Shown here: positions 8,350-15,807 of the stretch, piece after piece
Layout of the letters: every line of letters starts with the position of its first letter
Position numbering within the stretch: the first letter of the stretch is position 1
Origin: a virus
Reading direction: 5' to 3' (one strand)
DNA: 20,003 nucleotides
IMG/VR virus record: IMGVR_UViG_3300031566_000483
Coordinates: 1 to 20,003 of that record
Notes under the pieces: model-generated
The model's database searches: none
What the model was told of the DNA's origin: nothing
The model's input: the letters and a program-made list of their open reading frames with translations, nothing else
Program-made: the position numbers and the translations under genes

Positions 8350-9088
8350 CAAATTCTCTATTATTTAGTTCTTCATCTTCTTCATCTAATTCTTCTACTA
8401 TAGATTCAGCTGCTACAATGTCTGACATCTCATCTAATTTAATAGTTTCAGGTGCTGTATTCTTTATTTCTTCTGCGTCTGCCTCTTCAGCTTTAATTTC
8501 ATCTTGTATGTTTTGCATTAAAGATTTAGTACCCATATTAACATTACTATTAGAATCACCTACCTGTGGTAGTGTATTTCTTTTTAATCCTTTATATACT
8601 TCAACATCTCTTGATAGTTTCTTAGCTCCTTCTTCAGCGGCCATTAAATACATCGTTTGACTTTTAATAATATCTAACATTGATTTTTGCAATGTTGCCA
8701 ATACTTCAAACATCCTTGGTGATAATTCACCACTATCGATTGTTCTCATTAAAGTTACTAATGCTCTTTCACCTGCTTCTAATTGAAAGATTAAACTACT
8801 TAAAGTCATCTCATCAATTTTCTTCCTAGCTTGAATGTACTCATCATTGTTAATTATATCTTCAGTAAGATAAAATTTCATTAAAGTACCTATAGTCTTT
8901 TTAGCTCTTTCTGATGCAGTAGATTTAAGTTCAACGTAGTCATGCTGTTCAGGTGCATGAACCCTTGGTAAATTATTAGAATCACTCATATCATTGAGTA
9001 AACTATCATCACCTAATAAATCACCTAACGTATCATCTAATTCTTTACGTAACTTGGCACCCTTATCTTCTTTCTTTTTAAAGCTCAT
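8333..9088 (-). CDS. gp16: Terminase small subunit, gp16-like
   Basis: This gene encodes 251 residues (T4 gp16 has 164). In T4 the small subunit forms a ring that recognises DNA and regulates the gp17 motor. The best signature is SPRMFEVLATLQKSMLDIIKS (123 on), which corresponds to the SPRHMEVFATL segment of T4 gp16 as I remember it, inside a long helical region at 85-165 suited to ring oligomerisation. The N-terminal 40 residues and the last 45 are highly charged, the latter very acidic (EELDEEDEELNNREFDEDES). These tails account for the extra length. It lies directly upstream of the nucleotidyltransferase and gp17 genes and overlaps the former, so all three should be made from one message. 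Identification rests on the local motif plus gene order. Confidence 0.78.
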   Translation of the reverse strand: MSFKKKEDKGAKLRKELDDTLGDLLGDDSLLNDMSDSNNLPRVHAPEQHDYVELKSTASERAKKTIGTLMKFYLTEDIINNDEYIQARKKIDEMTLSSLIFQLEAGERALVTLMRTIDSGELSPRMFEVLATLQKSMLDIIKSQTMYLMAAEEGAKKLSRDVEVYKGLKRNTLPQVGDSNSNVNMGTKSLMQNIQDEIKAEEADAEEIKNTAPETIKLDEMSDIVAAESIVEELDEEDEELNNREFDEDES

Positions 9089-9106
9089 ATTATAGTATTA
9101 TAGTAT
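9089..9106 (-). promoter_or_regulatory. Tandem ATACTATAAT boxes upstream of gp16
   Basis: The minus strand carries two overlapping ATACTATAAT copies directly adjoining the gp16 ATG. The same 10-mer occurs upstream of the gene at 1041. A TATAAT box this close to the ATG would give a nearly leaderless message, so it might instead be a translation-related leader. Confidence 0.3.
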
Positions 9107-9111
9107 CTATC

Positions 9112-11085
9112 TTATCTTGGGTTCTCTAGTTTAGCTAATTTAAGTTGAGGTATTGCGTTATCTACTAATATTGCTAACTGTGTATCTCTTATTACATATT
9201 GATTAAGTACAGCATTTTGCGACTCTTCTTCAATAGGAGTTTTAAATATTCTTATATTAGTTAAATCTATACTAGAACCTAATAATGTCCAGTAATCATT
9301 AGAGTTAAATGTCACAGTTGAAGGTAATTGTATAACTTCGTATTTAATACTAGTCATTGAAGAATCCTCATTCTGCGGTACTGTATAATTTTGAACCTTA
9401 TCTAGTTTATACAAGTGAACACTAAGTTGTTTAAATTTATTTGACAGATTTATAACTGCTGCGTGCCATGTATCTATATCGAATGTACTTAATCCAGTTG
9501 GGAAAGTATATTTAGTACCATTAATAGTAATGATGGTATATCCTTCAAATAAATCTACTGACATACCATTATTAGTAGGTGCAGTAACATTATATCCATA
9601 TAGCACAGGAGCCCTCTGTTTGAATCTAACTTTAGTAACTGAAGGTGTTACTATACTTCCGGTTATAAATTGAGCATCTATTACAAATTCATTTGCATTT
9701 ATAATACTAGTTATTTTATAGATATTATTTTCATAATCATTATTACCAGTAATTTCTATATAATCACCTAATGTATATCCATTAGCAGCAACTGTAGTTA
9801 TCCTTAATGATCCTGAAGAATTATCTAATGAGCTTATATTTATTCTAGGTTTCTGTTTTGTAAATCTAGGTCTAAACCAAAAAGTAAATGCTCTATTCTC
9901 ATCTTCCTTTAATTCAGCTTTAACTCTATACTTAACTGCTACAGAATTATATGTCATCTTACTTAAGTTATAATAATTCTTACTAACTATAGTCCAGTTA
10001 TTATTTATATTCTCATCTAAAATTTGTATTGTAGGATTAATTTCACTTCTTACATAATCATTATTACCTTGCCCTATTGTTTTATATTCCTGTGGCTTAG
10101 TTACTTTTAAAACTTCTTCCTGAGTCTTTTCATCAAATACATCGTCTATTCCTATTACAAGTTCTTCAAGTTCTTGTTCAATTTCAGGTGTACTTATTGT
10201 ACTCTTACTATCTTCAAACTTTCTTAATTTAATTTTATAGTAAGTATGCATTGCATTTATTTCATCGGCAAGCGCTACAGAGTTAACAGTATACATTCTT
10301 TGGTTGATTGGGAAGTAAATTGAATCTCGTTCTCTTGGTCTAGCCTTTGCACCGAACGCTGTTTCAAATTCTCTACGTGTTATATGGATTTCAAATCCTT
10401 CAAATCCCATACCCTCATATGGATCAAATTGAAAATCATTTGGAGGAAATTCATTATCAGGGACTAATACTTGTATATCTCTAACCTTGTTTCTATTAAA
10501 TATAGAATGTTCTCTTAGTATAACATCTTCACTTTCTTTATCAGGTTCGACTCTATAATATCTAACACAGTGTCCAAAAATCTTGGTTGTAACTTCAGAC
10601 AATTGGTCATATAGGCAATTTGCACCATTCATCCATGCATAAGGTTTAAATGTATTATCTTCACCACAACAATCTTCAATAATTAAATTACCTACACACC
10701 CTGGCATACTAGGATCACATGCTGAAGTTTGTACTTGTACTACCTGTTGTAATCTACCAGCCTCAGTTATTATTTCTAATGCAATACTAGTAAATTCCAT
10801 AGTATGACCCGTCTGAATGTCTTCGGCTTCATATTTATATTCAATCCAGAAATCATTACCTGGATCTAAATCTAAATTAGCTAAATTAAGATCATTTAAT
10901 GTTATAAAATCAGAGAATGTGATATTGTCAATTGACCAGCGAAATGATTTGGAAAAATAATTATTAGTATCTTCACCCACAGTAACATCAGTAAAAGATA
11001 TAATGTTCTTTACTCTTTTATAGGGTTCTATTAATTTAATTAAAATTGAATCACCTGCTTCGTTGACGGTGTTATTAATAACCAT
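9112..11085 (-). CDS. Large neck protein with a gp14-like domain and C-terminal beta domains
   Basis: This gene encodes 657 residues against 256 for T4 gp14. Residues about 165-300 resemble gp14: FGHCVRYYRVEPD, then DVILREHSIFN, and especially the block ending PRERDSIYFPINQRMYTVN, which parallels EGDLIYFPMDNSLFEIN in gp14. gp14 joins the filled head to the tail. Before it, residues 1-110 form a beta-rich domain (FRWSIDNITFSDFITLND, FWIEYKYE), followed by a cysteine-rich stretch (C123, C130, C139, C140, C157). After it, residues 360-620 look like a lectin/LamG-type beta sandwich (FTFWFRPRF, DTWHAAVINL, LSVHLYKLD) with a small inserted beta domain at 425-475 (GDYIEITGNN, YKITSI, NEFVID). The position upstream of gp16 fits the T4 order 14-16-17. 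The extra domains may decorate the neck or hold whisker-like fibres; this is inference. Confidence 0.65.
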   Translation of the reverse strand: MVINNTVNEAGDSILIKLIEPYKRVKNIISFTDVTVGEDTNNYFSKSFRWSIDNITFSDFITLNDLNLANLDLDPGNDFWIEYKYEAEDIQTGHTMEFTSIALEIITEAGRLQQVVQVQTSACDPSMPGCVGNLIIEDCCGEDNTFKPYAWMNGANCLYDQLSEVTTKIFGHCVRYYRVEPDKESEDVILREHSIFNRNKVRDIQVLVPDNEFPPNDFQFDPYEGMGFEGFEIHITRREFETAFGAKARPRERDSIYFPINQRMYTVNSVALADEINAMHTYYKIKLRKFEDSKSTISTPEIEQELEELVIGIDDVFDEKTQEEVLKVTKPQEYKTIGQGNNDYVRSEINPTIQILDENINNNWTIVSKNYYNLSKMTYNSVAVKYRVKAELKEDENRAFTFWFRPRFTKQKPRINISSLDNSSGSLRITTVAANGYTLGDYIEITGNNDYENNIYKITSIINANEFVIDAQFITGSIVTPSVTKVRFKQRAPVLYGYNVTAPTNNGMSVDLFEGYTIITINGTKYTFPTGLSTFDIDTWHAAVINLSNKFKQLSVHLYKLDKVQNYTVPQNEDSSMTSIKYEVIQLPSTVTFNSNDYWTLLGSSIDLTNIRIFKTPIEEESQNAVLNQYVIRDTQLAILVDNAIPQLKLAKLENPR

Positions 11086-11100
11086 TGCTGCATACTTATT

Positions 11101-11108
11101 TATTTATA
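11101..11108 (-). promoter_or_regulatory. T4-late-like promoter box TATAAATA
   Basis: A perfect match to the T4 late promoter core TATAAATA lies on the minus strand 16 bases before the ATG of the gp14-like gene, which T4 would express late. AT-rich DNA makes chance matches possible. Confidence 0.45.
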
Positions 11109-11125
11109 TATCAGCTAAAAATAAC

Positions 11126-11470
11126 TTATGATATCTCTTCCGGAGTGTCGGTTATTGAAGTTTCATTATTTACAGGGGGCGTAGCTGGTGGTATTATTGA
11201 TTTAATACCTTTGTTTTCCATGGCTTTATAAATACCAAGTAAACTTAATTGATGAGCTAACATCATACCGAATAATGCGACGTGTGTTCCTGGTATTTCA
11301 TATGAACCTTCTTTACTTTTCCATGCTATAACAGCATTAATCATATCTATTATAACAAAAGAGAATCCACTTAATGCTATATTAATAGATACGAAATAAC
11401 CCATTATCCTTGATGAGCTAGGTTTACCATCTACTACTAATGATGCTTTTACTGTGTCCCAGAATTTCAT
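11126..11470 (-). CDS. Small two-helix membrane protein next to holin
   Basis: This gene encodes 114 residues. After a charged N-terminus (MKFWDTVKASLVVDGKPSSS) come two hydrophobic segments, about 22-50 and 63-80, and a hydrophilic proline- and threonine-rich tail. No signal-peptidase or lipobox motif is seen, so it is not an obvious spanin. Its ATG shares one base with the stop codon of the holin gene (TAATG), so the pair should be translated together. It may be a second holin, an antiholin or another lysis accessory protein. I do not recognise a family, and the proposal rests on topology and pairing. Confidence 0.6.
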   Translation of the reverse strand: MKFWDTVKASLVVDGKPSSSRIMGYFVSINIALSGFSFVIIDMINAVIAWKSKEGSYEIPGTHVALFGMMLAHQLSLLGIYKAMENKGIKSIIPPATPPVNNETSITDTPEEIS

Positions 11471-12048
11471 TATTTCTTAGTTCTTTTTTTTGCCACTGGC
11501 TTAATAGCTTCTTTGCCATCTTTTCCTTTATTAATATAGTTCATTATGTTTAATTTCTCTTTTAGAAATTTAACTAAACCTCTATCTAAATAACCAATCT
11601 CACTTAAATTTTCTACTATTGACCACGATTCAGTTGCATAAAATACTCCTAAACATGAATACGGCATCCAGAAAAATGCTACTGGCATATTTTTATTAAG
11701 ATTAAATGCTACGTATAATATTAAACTATATGTTATAATTTTACCAACTGTTCTGCTAATTCTTCTAGAGCGGAATTTTTTATCAGGATCACTTCTAAAT
11801 TTAATTGATTTCCATACTCCCGTAAATAAATCTATAGCAGTTAATACTGCTAGAAAATAAACCTCAGTAGGATCAGACCATATATTATCTTGAATGAATA
11901 ATGATAACGTACTACCAGCAATAAATGCAAGTGGAGCTAGTAAATTATTCTTAAATCCTACCATTGCAGTTAAAAAGTCTGCAAAGGACTCAAATCCAAG
12001 ATCAGATAATATATCACCTATAAAGTATTTAGGACCAAATGATTTCAT
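11470..12048 (-). CDS. Holin, Phage_holin_4 (TcdE/Cph1) type
   Basis: This gene encodes 192 residues with about four membrane segments (near 33-53, 61-80, 103-120 and 122-140). LTAIDLFTGVWKSIKF followed by a basic stretch FRSRRISRTVGKI matches the 'hDhhhGhhkAhk...SrxhxxxxxxK' pattern of this holin family. TESWSIVENLSEIGYLDRGL corresponds to its 'NExlSIlENhxxlG' region. The C-terminus is lysine-rich (KKRTKK). Phage_holin_4 proteins are usually 130-150 residues; the extra length is a 30-residue N-terminal helix region and the C-terminal tail. Holins make the membrane lesion that starts lysis. No endolysin is seen beside it. GATAAATA (12077-12070), one base from the T4 late core, lies 22 bases upstream of the start. 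Confidence 0.8.
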   Translation of the reverse strand: MKSFGPKYFIGDILSDLGFESFADFLTAMVGFKNNLLAPLAFIAGSTLSLFIQDNIWSDPTEVYFLAVLTAIDLFTGVWKSIKFRSDPDKKFRSRRISRTVGKIITYSLILYVAFNLNKNMPVAFFWMPYSCLGVFYATESWSIVENLSEIGYLDRGLVKFLKEKLNIMNYINKGKDGKEAIKPVAKKRTKK

Positions 12049-12069
12049 TTGTATAAGTATTATTTAGGA

Positions 12070-12077
12070 TATTTATC
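12070..12077 (-). promoter_or_regulatory. Possible late promoter box GATAAATA
   Basis: This minus-strand sequence matches 7 of 8 bases of the T4 late core TATAAATA, 22 bases before the holin ATG and in the only real gap between the holin gene and the upstream 234-residue gene. Confidence 0.3.
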
Positions 12078-12102
12078 TTTATGGAGGTGTATAAAATCGA
12101 GA

Positions 12103-12807
12103 TTAGTTTACATAATCAGTAACTAATATAATTTTACAGTTATCAGATTCAATCTTTTTATCAATAATATCATAGATTAAATCAATTGCCTCAATATATT
12201 TATCCATCTGGGCAGTTATTGGGGAGTTAGGGTCCCCAGTTACAGAATTTTCAAAATTTGCTAAAAGAGTTATTAATTCTTGTGAAGTTGTTTTAATATA
12301 TGATACATTTGTTCCAAAAACATCAGGCTGTATTAAACCTATTCTTTTTAGAATATCATTAATATATTTATATTCTGATTTTTTAGAAAAATGTGAAGTT
12401 AAATCAATTACAGATGTTATTATTTTATAATCAAAACTAATAACTGACCTGTTCTTTTCTATTTCAACTAATCTTGTAAATTTTCTCTTATCTGATATAC
12501 TAACTTTAATATATTTTAAATTCTGGAAATTATTTAGTAATTTAGTAATGAAGAAAAGACTATTAACATTTTTGCCAATTTCAACTTCAGTTAAACTTTT
12601 AAGTGAACTTAATTCTCTACTAAATTTATTAGCAAGTATAGTTTTAAATTCATTTATCTCAACTATTATACTATCATTATTATTTGGTACTGGCAAATAT
12701 TTACTATGTTTCCTTAAATGGCTAACTAGTAAATTATCATAATAACTATGTTTATACAAAGTTATATCAATTGCGTATGGTAAATCGTATGGTAAAATTT
12801 CTTGCAT
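12103..12807 (-). CDS. Hypothetical protein, 234 residues
   Basis: I do not recognise this protein. It is soluble-looking, rich in I, K, L, N and S, and has no cysteine-rich motif, membrane segment or nucleotide-binding loop. The middle (LTEVEIGKNVNSLFFITKLL, FQNLKYIKVSISD) looks like alternating helices and strands; the C-terminal third is helical (ANFENSVTGDPNSPITAQM, then DLIYDIIDKKI). Its ATG shares one base with the stop of the gp62-like gene (TAATG), which places it in the replication operon. It could be a replication accessory protein, but no function can be assigned. Confidence 0.7.
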   Translation of the reverse strand: MQEILPYDLPYAIDITLYKHSYYDNLLVSHLRKHSKYLPVPNNNDSIIVEINEFKTILANKFSRELSSLKSLTEVEIGKNVNSLFFITKLLNNFQNLKYIKVSISDKRKFTRLVEIEKNRSVISFDYKIITSVIDLTSHFSKKSEYKYINDILKRIGLIQPDVFGTNVSYIKTTSQELITLLANFENSVTGDPNSPITAQMDKYIEAIDLIYDIIDKKIESDNCKIILVTDYVN

Positions 12808-13226
12808 TAGAAATCTTTATTTGCATTTATTTCTTTTTCTAACTCTTCTAATTCATTATACAATTCTTCTTTGTTAAATTTAACACAAGTGTCATAGTCT
12901 TTATAACTCAACTTAAATTTATCTACATAAAATTTTACAATTTCCTTTGAAGGTATATAACCATCAGCTGGCTTCGGTTCTGCCTTTCTAACTTTAGTAT
13001 AAATCCAACCTGGAGTTCTTTTAAAATTCTTAGCAACTAAATGCCAAGATTCTACAACATGTCCAGGATCTGTACCGTTAATATTTAATAATTCAGCCTG
13101 TGTTGGATAATTAATAGCCATGAATCTACTAATCATAAACCTATTCTTACCTTTATCGTATTTCTTAAGTTTATAATATTCTGGATTCTCACCAAAGAAA
13201 ATCTTTATAAAATCAAATAGTTTCAT
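12807..13226 (-). CDS. Probable small clamp-loader subunit, gp62-like
   Basis: This gene encodes 139 residues. RFMISRFMAINYPTQAELLN (29-48) and RTPGWIYTK (70-78) recall the 'FhhxRhhsh' helix and 'P...hhxYhKK' ending of small phage clamp-loader A subunits, which pair with gp44. T4 gp62 itself (187 residues) is not obviously similar. The tail (GYIPSKEIVKFYVDKF to the end) is charged and helical. Context supports the call: in T4 gp62 follows gp44, and here the gene lies just after gp44 and the 5' nuclease, 14 bases after the latter. Another small replication protein cannot be excluded. Confidence 0.45.
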   Translation of the reverse strand: MKLFDFIKIFFGENPEYYKLKKYDKGKNRFMISRFMAINYPTQAELLNINGTDPGHVVESWHLVAKNFKRTPGWIYTKVRKAEPKPADGYIPSKEIVKFYVDKFKLSYKDYDTCVKFNKEELYNELEELEKEINANKDF

Positions 13227-13240
13227 ATTGTATTATATAT

Positions 13241-14425
13241 TTAGAATAAACCTATAGCACCCTTTGATGGTGGCATTTTATTCCCATAATTAGAGGAGAT
13301 ATACCCCGTACCTTTAAGTATCTTATCTTTATCTAAAAGGTTTTCTATTTCTAAGTCCTGCATTAATTCATAATCATTGCGGATTTTATCAAACATTGAT
13401 TTTTGAATAGCATCTGGAATTGTTGCAACATGTAATAACATAAGACTAGTATTTAATTCCAGCTTTGCTTTAATTTCACTATTTTTACCAGTAACTTTCA
13501 TTTCACGGGAAACCAGTTGACAAATTTCATTTTTATATTCATCTTCAAATAAATATATGGCTGAGAATCGTCTATGTCTTTTTTTAAATGCGTCTAATAC
13601 TGACTTAGCCTTTTTGTCATTTACTCTATTCATTCTTAGACCAGTTTTACTAGGTACTTGTATTACTGATGTAATATGGTCACCCTTATCACCTTTTAAT
13701 ATCTTCTGGAAAATATATTCATCACAATAAACATCATTAACTTTAAGACCACCTTTATCGATAAATGTTTTTAATTCATCCTTAATCTGGTCTGAAATAT
13801 AAAAACGTGGAGTTTCTGTAAAGATATCTACAACTTCATCTTTATTACCTTCTTTAGTTGATAACCATTTTTCAAAACCAGGATAAACACCTAATTGACT
13901 ACGGGTATTATCATACCATAGAGTAAATGCATCCGTAGATTTATTATAATTTACTAATTGCATTAAATCAGTATCGCCTGACCATATAATACAACTTTCA
14001 TTATTTGAATTTAAATGTGTAGCCCAAGCAAATACTAAATCATCACCTTCTGCACCTGGAATACGTTCAACAATTACACCTTGTTTAGCGAGTAATTCCG
14101 AAAATTCCTTTACACATTTCATTATATTGTCCCAATGTATTGTTGGGTCATTTTCACGATTACCTTTATAATCTGCCTCAGGAAATAAATCTTTTCTCCA
14201 TGACTTAGCATCTAATGTAAATACAATTCTTTTAGTTACATTTTTTAATTTTCTAATTTCAGATGCGAAATCTATACAAAGTTTTCTCATAAGCATTGAA
14301 ACTTCCTTTTCACTTTCCATGAATTTAATCATTGGTAAACCAGTAATTTGCTTTGGTCTAGGTAATACGAATAGTCTACTCATAATGAAGTAGTTTCCAT
14401 CGATTAAAATTGTATATTCTCTCAT
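13241..14425 (-). CDS. rnh: 5'-3' exonuclease / RNase H, T4 rnh-like
   Basis: This gene encodes 394 residues (T4 RNase H has 305). In T4 this FEN-superfamily nuclease removes RNA primers and flaps from lagging-strand fragments. The metal-binding acids are in place: ILIDGNY (D9), VFTLDAKS (D72), the GAEGDD box (E126, D128, D129), SGDTD (D151, D153) and the helix-hairpin-helix region KILKGDKGDH (D246, D249). The DYKGNRE segment after the second acid is also typical. An insertion at about 170-235 and a longer C-terminus explain the extra size. The protein ends MPPSKGAIGLF, a hydrophobic tail that could bind the sliding clamp. The gene lies between gp44 and the gp62-like gene, placing it among the lagging-strand proteins. 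Confidence 0.9.
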   Translation of the reverse strand: MREYTILIDGNYFIMSRLFVLPRPKQITGLPMIKFMESEKEVSMLMRKLCIDFASEIRKLKNVTKRIVFTLDAKSWRKDLFPEADYKGNRENDPTIHWDNIMKCVKEFSELLAKQGVIVERIPGAEGDDLVFAWATHLNSNNESCIIWSGDTDLMQLVNYNKSTDAFTLWYDNTRSQLGVYPGFEKWLSTKEGNKDEVVDIFTETPRFYISDQIKDELKTFIDKGGLKVNDVYCDEYIFQKILKGDKGDHITSVIQVPSKTGLRMNRVNDKKAKSVLDAFKKRHRRFSAIYLFEDEYKNEICQLVSREMKVTGKNSEIKAKLELNTSLMLLHVATIPDAIQKSMFDKIRNDYELMQDLEIENLLDKDKILKGTGYISSNYGNKMPPSKGAIGLF

Positions 14426-14462
14426 AGTAACTAATTTAATAAATATAATTTAATACCCAAAA

Positions 14463-15431
14463 TTATTTAGCGTTATTAACAATGCTTTGTATTGTAAATA
14501 CACAAGATAACATAGTTATTACATTGTCGATTACATGTATTCTTTGTTGTTGATGCTTTGCAACTTCGACAATAATTTGAGGTATAAATTTAATGTGTGT
14601 TGGTTTTTCTAGTTGAATGTACTCTATAAAGTCATTACCTAATGCTGCTAATATATCATCAACACGATGACTGTAATCAGAAACTAAATATTGATAATTT
14701 TTAACTGGGTCTATATTATTAAATATTAACTCATATACATCTTTATAAACACCATGAAATTTCTTAACATCGTTTAATGTTATTTTAGTAATACCATCAT
14801 TCTTATATCCTTGTATTACATTTAATATAGAACGCATGTCTGGGAATTTTCTCTTAACTAATTCTACAAGAGCTTCCTTTTCAATTTCCATACCTTCGAG
14901 TTTACATATTTCATATACACGTTTTACATATCCTCTAAATACTTCCTTTTCTTCATCTTCATTGAAGTCAAAGTTAATTAACTCAAATCTAGATTGAACA
15001 TTATCTGGCACTTTATTAATATAGTTTGTTGTTGCAATGAATCTGCTTGTTTTTTGAAAGCGTTCCATTGTAGCTTTAAGTGCTTTATTGAATTGGTCAC
15101 TTACTCCATCAATCTCATCTAATATAACAATCTTAATACCATCTTGGCTATCAATTAAAGAAAATGTAGAACACCATTTTTCAATACGCTCTCTGATTAC
15201 ATCAACACTTGTTTCATTAGATGCATTAATATAATCATATGCGTAGTTAAATTGTTCACATACTGCTTTCGCAGTCGATGTCTTTCCTGTACCTGGAGAA
15301 CTATAAAATAATAAGTGTTGATATACACCATTACTTAATTTTTTCTTAATTCTTTCTGGTAAAATTACTTCATCTAAATTCTTTGGGCGATATTTTTCGA
15401 CAAATATCGATTCTGATAATACGTTTTTCAT
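14463..15431 (-). CDS. gp44: Sliding-clamp loader large subunit, gp44-like AAA+ ATPase
   Basis: This gene encodes 322 residues (T4 gp44 has 319). The gp44/gp62 complex uses ATP to load the gp45 clamp at primer ends. Motifs in order are the N-terminal FVEKYRPKNLDEVILP of clamp loaders, Walker A SSPGTGKT (44-51), Walker B VILDEID (103-108; DEID instead of the usual DEAD/DExx), sensor 1 TTN (134-136) and SRF (147-149) where the RFC/gp44 family has SRC, keeping the arginine finger R148. The C-terminal third is the helical collar. A sigma70-like promoter (TTGAAA, 18 bases, TATAAT) lies just upstream, so it may be transcribed early by host-type polymerase, unlike the structural genes. Confidence 0.95.
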   Translation of the reverse strand: MKNVLSESIFVEKYRPKNLDEVILPERIKKKLSNGVYQHLLFYSSPGTGKTSTAKAVCEQFNYAYDYINASNETSVDVIRERIEKWCSTFSLIDSQDGIKIVILDEIDGVSDQFNKALKATMERFQKTSRFIATTNYINKVPDNVQSRFELINFDFNEDEEKEVFRGYVKRVYEICKLEGMEIEKEALVELVKRKFPDMRSILNVIQGYKNDGITKITLNDVKKFHGVYKDVYELIFNNIDPVKNYQYLVSDYSHRVDDILAALGNDFIEYIQLEKPTHIKFIPQIIVEVAKHQQQRIHVIDNVITMLSCVFTIQSIVNNAK

Positions 15432-15451
15432 GCTGAGGAAATCTGTTTTTA

Positions 15452-15481
15452 ATTATACACTTGTTATAAATTAAGTTTCAA
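15452..15481 (-). promoter_or_regulatory. Sigma70-like promoter for gp44 and the replication cluster
   Basis: The minus strand shows TTGAAA (15481-15476), an 18-base spacer and TATAAT (15457-15452), with transcription expected to start about 14 bases before the gp44 ATG at 15431. Both hexamers are close to the E. coli consensus. Bacteroidota hosts use a different consensus, so activity depends on the true host. Confidence 0.5.
15465..15472 (+). promoter_or_regulatory. Late-like promoter box TATAAATT, plus strand
   Basis: This sequence matches 7 of 8 bases of the T4 late core TATAAATA, 20 bases before the ATG at 15492, inside the 60-base divergent gap. It overlaps the spacer of the opposing gp44 promoter, so the two could compete. 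Confidence 0.35.
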
Positions 15482-15491
15482 TATATAACCC

Positions 15492-15806
15492 ATGAAGATA
15501 TTCTCGTTTAATGAATTTGTGAATGAAGAAAGTTCACTCCAGAAAGCTAGAAAGAAGCTTTTAAAAGCTTCTGATAAAGCCGATAAGTTTGAAAATAAGG
15601 GTAGGGCTACTGCCGAGGAGATTGAACTTAGAAAGAAGCAAGTTAAGTACGAACAAGATAAGGAAAAGATTAAACGTCAAATTGATTCTGCAAGTGATGA
15701 AGCAACTAAAGGAATGGCCAAAGATGATCTTAATAAAGTTAAGAAAGATTGGAAGTCTGACAAGAAAGTACTTAAAGATAGAATTAAATATCTTAGAACC
15801 AGTTAA
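15492..15806 (+). CDS. Small charged protein with capsid-targeting-like N-terminus
   Basis: This gene encodes 104 residues, nearly all charged, and is predicted to be a long helix or coiled coil (many K, E and D; no hydrophobic core). The first residues, MKIFSFNEFVNEESS, resemble the capsid-targeting sequence of T4 internal proteins (MKTYQEFIAE, remembered), which the prohead protease removes after the glutamate. If so, the protein is a packaged internal head or core protein with cleavage after FVNE. It is one of only two plus-strand genes here, divergent from gp44, and is followed one base after its stop by the zinc-ribbon gene. No Shine-Dalgarno sequence precedes the ATG. Confidence 0.65.
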   Translation: MKIFSFNEFVNEESSLQKARKKLLKASDKADKFENKGRATAEEIELRKKQVKYEQDKEKIKRQIDSASDEATKGMAKDDLNKVKKDWKSDKKVLKDRIKYLRTS

Positions 15807-15807
15807 T

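Noticed and set aside
8350-8352. TTG as start of the nucleotidyltransferase
   Set aside because: An ATG follows immediately (8349) and another two codons on (8343); neighbouring genes use ATG.
12083-12089. GGAGGTG, a strong Shine-Dalgarno-like sequence on the plus strand
   Set aside because: No plus-strand start codon and open frame follows; the neighbouring genes are on the minus strand.
15589-15807. Plus-strand frame upstream of the zinc-ribbon gene, in phase with it
   Set aside because: It overlaps the 104-residue gene in another frame, and its translation is basic and featureless; the ATG at 15808 follows the previous stop by one base and is a better start.
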